Assembly: GCA_027053145.1 (NCBI GenBank)
Contig: JALUED010000145.1
Location: forward strand, 1 to 7,617
Reading direction: 5' to 3'
Origin: Thermaceae bacterium
Lineage (GTDB): Bacteria; Deinococcota; Deinococci; Deinococcales; Marinithermaceae
DNA: 7,617 bases
The notes under the pieces are model-generated. The model saw only the letters and a program-made list of their open reading frames with translations. It made no database searches and had not been told where the DNA came from. Position numbers and translations under genes: made by a program. This document shows positions 6,388 to 7,617 of this stretch, in pieces. How positions within the stretch are numbered: position 1 is the first letter of the stretch; every line of letters begins with the position of its first letter.

Positions 6388-7617
6388 TCAGCGAAGTTCG
6401 AGCTCGCCGAGTGCGTTGACGCCCCCGGCGAAAGCTAGCCGTGAGGCCAGGCGGACCGCGTAGCGGGGGTCGTCCCTGAGCCTTGGCGAGCGGTCGGGGA
6501 ACCAGAGCCCGATCCGCGCGGTCCCCTTCAGGTTCGGTGCGGAGAGCTTTAGGCGCCAGGTACGGGTCTCGCCCGGGCCGAGCGCGGTGAGGTCCAGGGC
6601 GAGCGGCACGTTCTTTCGTTCGGTTTCGCCCTCGAAGACGAGAAAAGCGGTGCGCGCCTTTTTGAGCCGGGCAAACCCGGTGTTTTGAAGGGTGATTTCA
6701 AGGGTAAACGTGCCCCCTGCGGGCACCGCCTCCGGCCAGCGGGCCCGCACGAGGCTTATGCGGTAGCCGAGCCGGGCGGCGAAGCGCTCAAAGGTGCCGT
6801 CTTCCTTCCACTGCCGGATCAGGCCGTCGTGGTACTCGCTGTTTAGGTAGTCGAGGTGGGCGCGCGCGCTTTCTTTAAGGGCGTTTTCGCCGTCGGTGCG
6901 GGGCGGGTTTATCGCGCAGGTCTCGCCGCCGTAGACGAGGCGGTCGTTTTCGGCGTAGACGAAGGCCCGCCAGGCCTCGGGGTCCTCTTCCGGGTAGGTG
7001 CCGTTGTCGGTGGGGTCAGCGAGGTAGCAGTCGTTTAGGTGGGCGAGGCGCGAGGCCTTTTTGCCTTTTAAGGGCGTGGCCGGGGGGCGGCTATCGTCGA
7101 GCCCCAGGTAGCGGAGCTTGTCCGGCGGGTAGCGGATGGCGATGGGGAGCTCGGGAAGAAGGCCCGCCAAGAGCTCGTCTAAAAGCCAGGCCTTGGTCTC
7201 GGCGTCGTCGTGGCAGGGCGCGGTCGCCTCCCAGCAGTGCCACTCCCCCCAGCGGCCGAGGAACCCAGCCTGGAAGACGTAGACGAGGTCGGCGTTTTCG
7301 CGTACGATGGGTAAGAGCTGGCGCACGTGCTCCCGGATAAGGTCGAGCTCGGCGTCGCCGTCCTCGCCGTAGCGGAAGCGCAGGATGAGCTTGAGGCCGT
7401 GTTTTTTCACGAGGTCGAAGGTGGTCTTGAGGCTCTCGAGCTCTTCTTCGCTAAGCGCCCGGTCCCGGGGAAGCCAGCCCGCGTAGGGGTAGACCAAGGT
7501 GAAGTTCTGGGCGATCTCGGCGAGGGCGGCCTTGTCAGGGTGGAAGGGGTCGAGGTCGGTGGCGTAGAAGCCCCGCTCGGGGTTTTTGAGGGGAAAAGCG
7601 AGGGGTAGGGGCTCGGG
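6388..7617 (-). CDS. DUF4874/DUF4832 domain protein (N-terminus outside window)
   Basis: The frame is open from the right edge to TGA at 6388-6390, giving 409 residues without the true start; the TTG at 7497 is internal, because in-frame sequence upstream of it still matches the family. The first part contains KNPERGFY (11-18), the entry motif of DUF4874, then a probable TIM-barrel-like region with KKHGLKLILRFRYGED (71-86) and GRWGEWH (121-127). DUF4832-like features follow: HLNDCYLADPTDNG (193-206), GGETC (230-234) and HLDYLNSEYHDGLIRQW (254-270). From about 290 a beta-sandwich is likely (ITLQNTGFARL at 308-318). Family members are usually secreted or cell-surface proteins suspected of acting on carbohydrates, but activity is not established. 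Four cysteines (128, 135, 197, 234) could form disulfides in an exported protein. Any signal peptide lies beyond the window. It is convergent with the ABC module, and no functional link is evident. Confidence 0.85.
   Translation of the reverse strand, partial: PEPLPLAFPLKNPERGFYATDLDPFHPDKAALAEIAQNFTLVYPYAGWLPRDRALSEEELESLKTTFDLVKKHGLKLILRFRYGEDGDAELDLIREHVRQLLPIVRENADLVYVFQAGFLGRWGEWHCWEATAPCHDDAETKAWLLDELLAGLLPELPIAIRYPPDKLRYLGLDDSRPPATPLKGKKASRLAHLNDCYLADPTDNGTYPEEDPEAWRAFVYAENDRLVYGGETCAINPPRTDGENALKESARAHLDYLNSEYHDGLIRQWKEDGTFERFAARLGYRISLVRARWPEAVPAGGTFTLEITLQNTGFARLKKARTAFLVFEGETERKNVPLALDLTALGPGETRTWRLKLSAPNLKGTARIGLWFPDRSPRLRDDPRYAVRLASRLAFAGGVNALGELELR

Noticed and set aside
6233..6463. 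76-codon plus-strand frame starting in a TGATG overlap with the permease stop
   Set aside because: The product is Arg/Ser/Ala-rich with no membrane segment or known motif, and the last third is antisense to the DUF4832 coding region.

Overview
The window most likely comes from a GC-rich thermophile of the Thermaceae (Thermus, Meiothermus, Oceanithermus or Marinithermus group). The strongest evidence is a Gfh1 protein, the Gre-factor paralogue known from the Deinococcus-Thermus lineage, recognisable by its four-aspartate coiled-coil tip. High GC, frequent GTG/TTG starts and very tight gene packing fit. The genus cannot be fixed from this sequence alone.

Layout from left to right. (1) 1-2376, minus strand: an operon of mrp (P-loop Fe-S carrier) followed 4 nt later by a DEAD/DEAH helicase of the MrfA/YprA/Hrq1 type, which runs off the left edge. 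(2) 2377-2589: a divergent intergenic region with a good sigma70-type promoter reading right and a doubtful 43-codon ORF. (3) 2590-4566, plus strand: gfh1 and lysS, 3 nt apart, linking a transcription-inhibitory RNA polymerase factor to lysyl-tRNA synthetase. (4) 4567-6233, plus strand: an ABC-2 type exporter module (ATPase plus six-helix permease) with visibly lower GC than its neighbours. (5) 6234-6387: a convergent intergenic region packed with inverted repeats. (6) 6388-7617, minus strand: a DUF4874/DUF4832 protein running off the right edge.

The most notable signal is at the ATPase/permease junction, where two lesions lie within about 50 bp. Adding one T to a T-run at 5517-5519 would give the ATPase a normal ABC-2 type C-terminus ending in an ATGA overlap with the permease ATG at 5538. 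That permease frame, preceded by a Shine-Dalgarno-like sequence, then meets a single amber codon at codon 10 (5565-5567) and is open for the next 221 codons. Read together, these suggest a transporter at an early stage of decay, local sequencing error, or less likely recoding.

No CRISPR array, insertion sequence, rRNA or intact tRNA is visible. Apart from the damaged ABC module and the structured region after it, the genes belong to recognisable families; I do not see convincing evidence of an undescribed multi-gene system.
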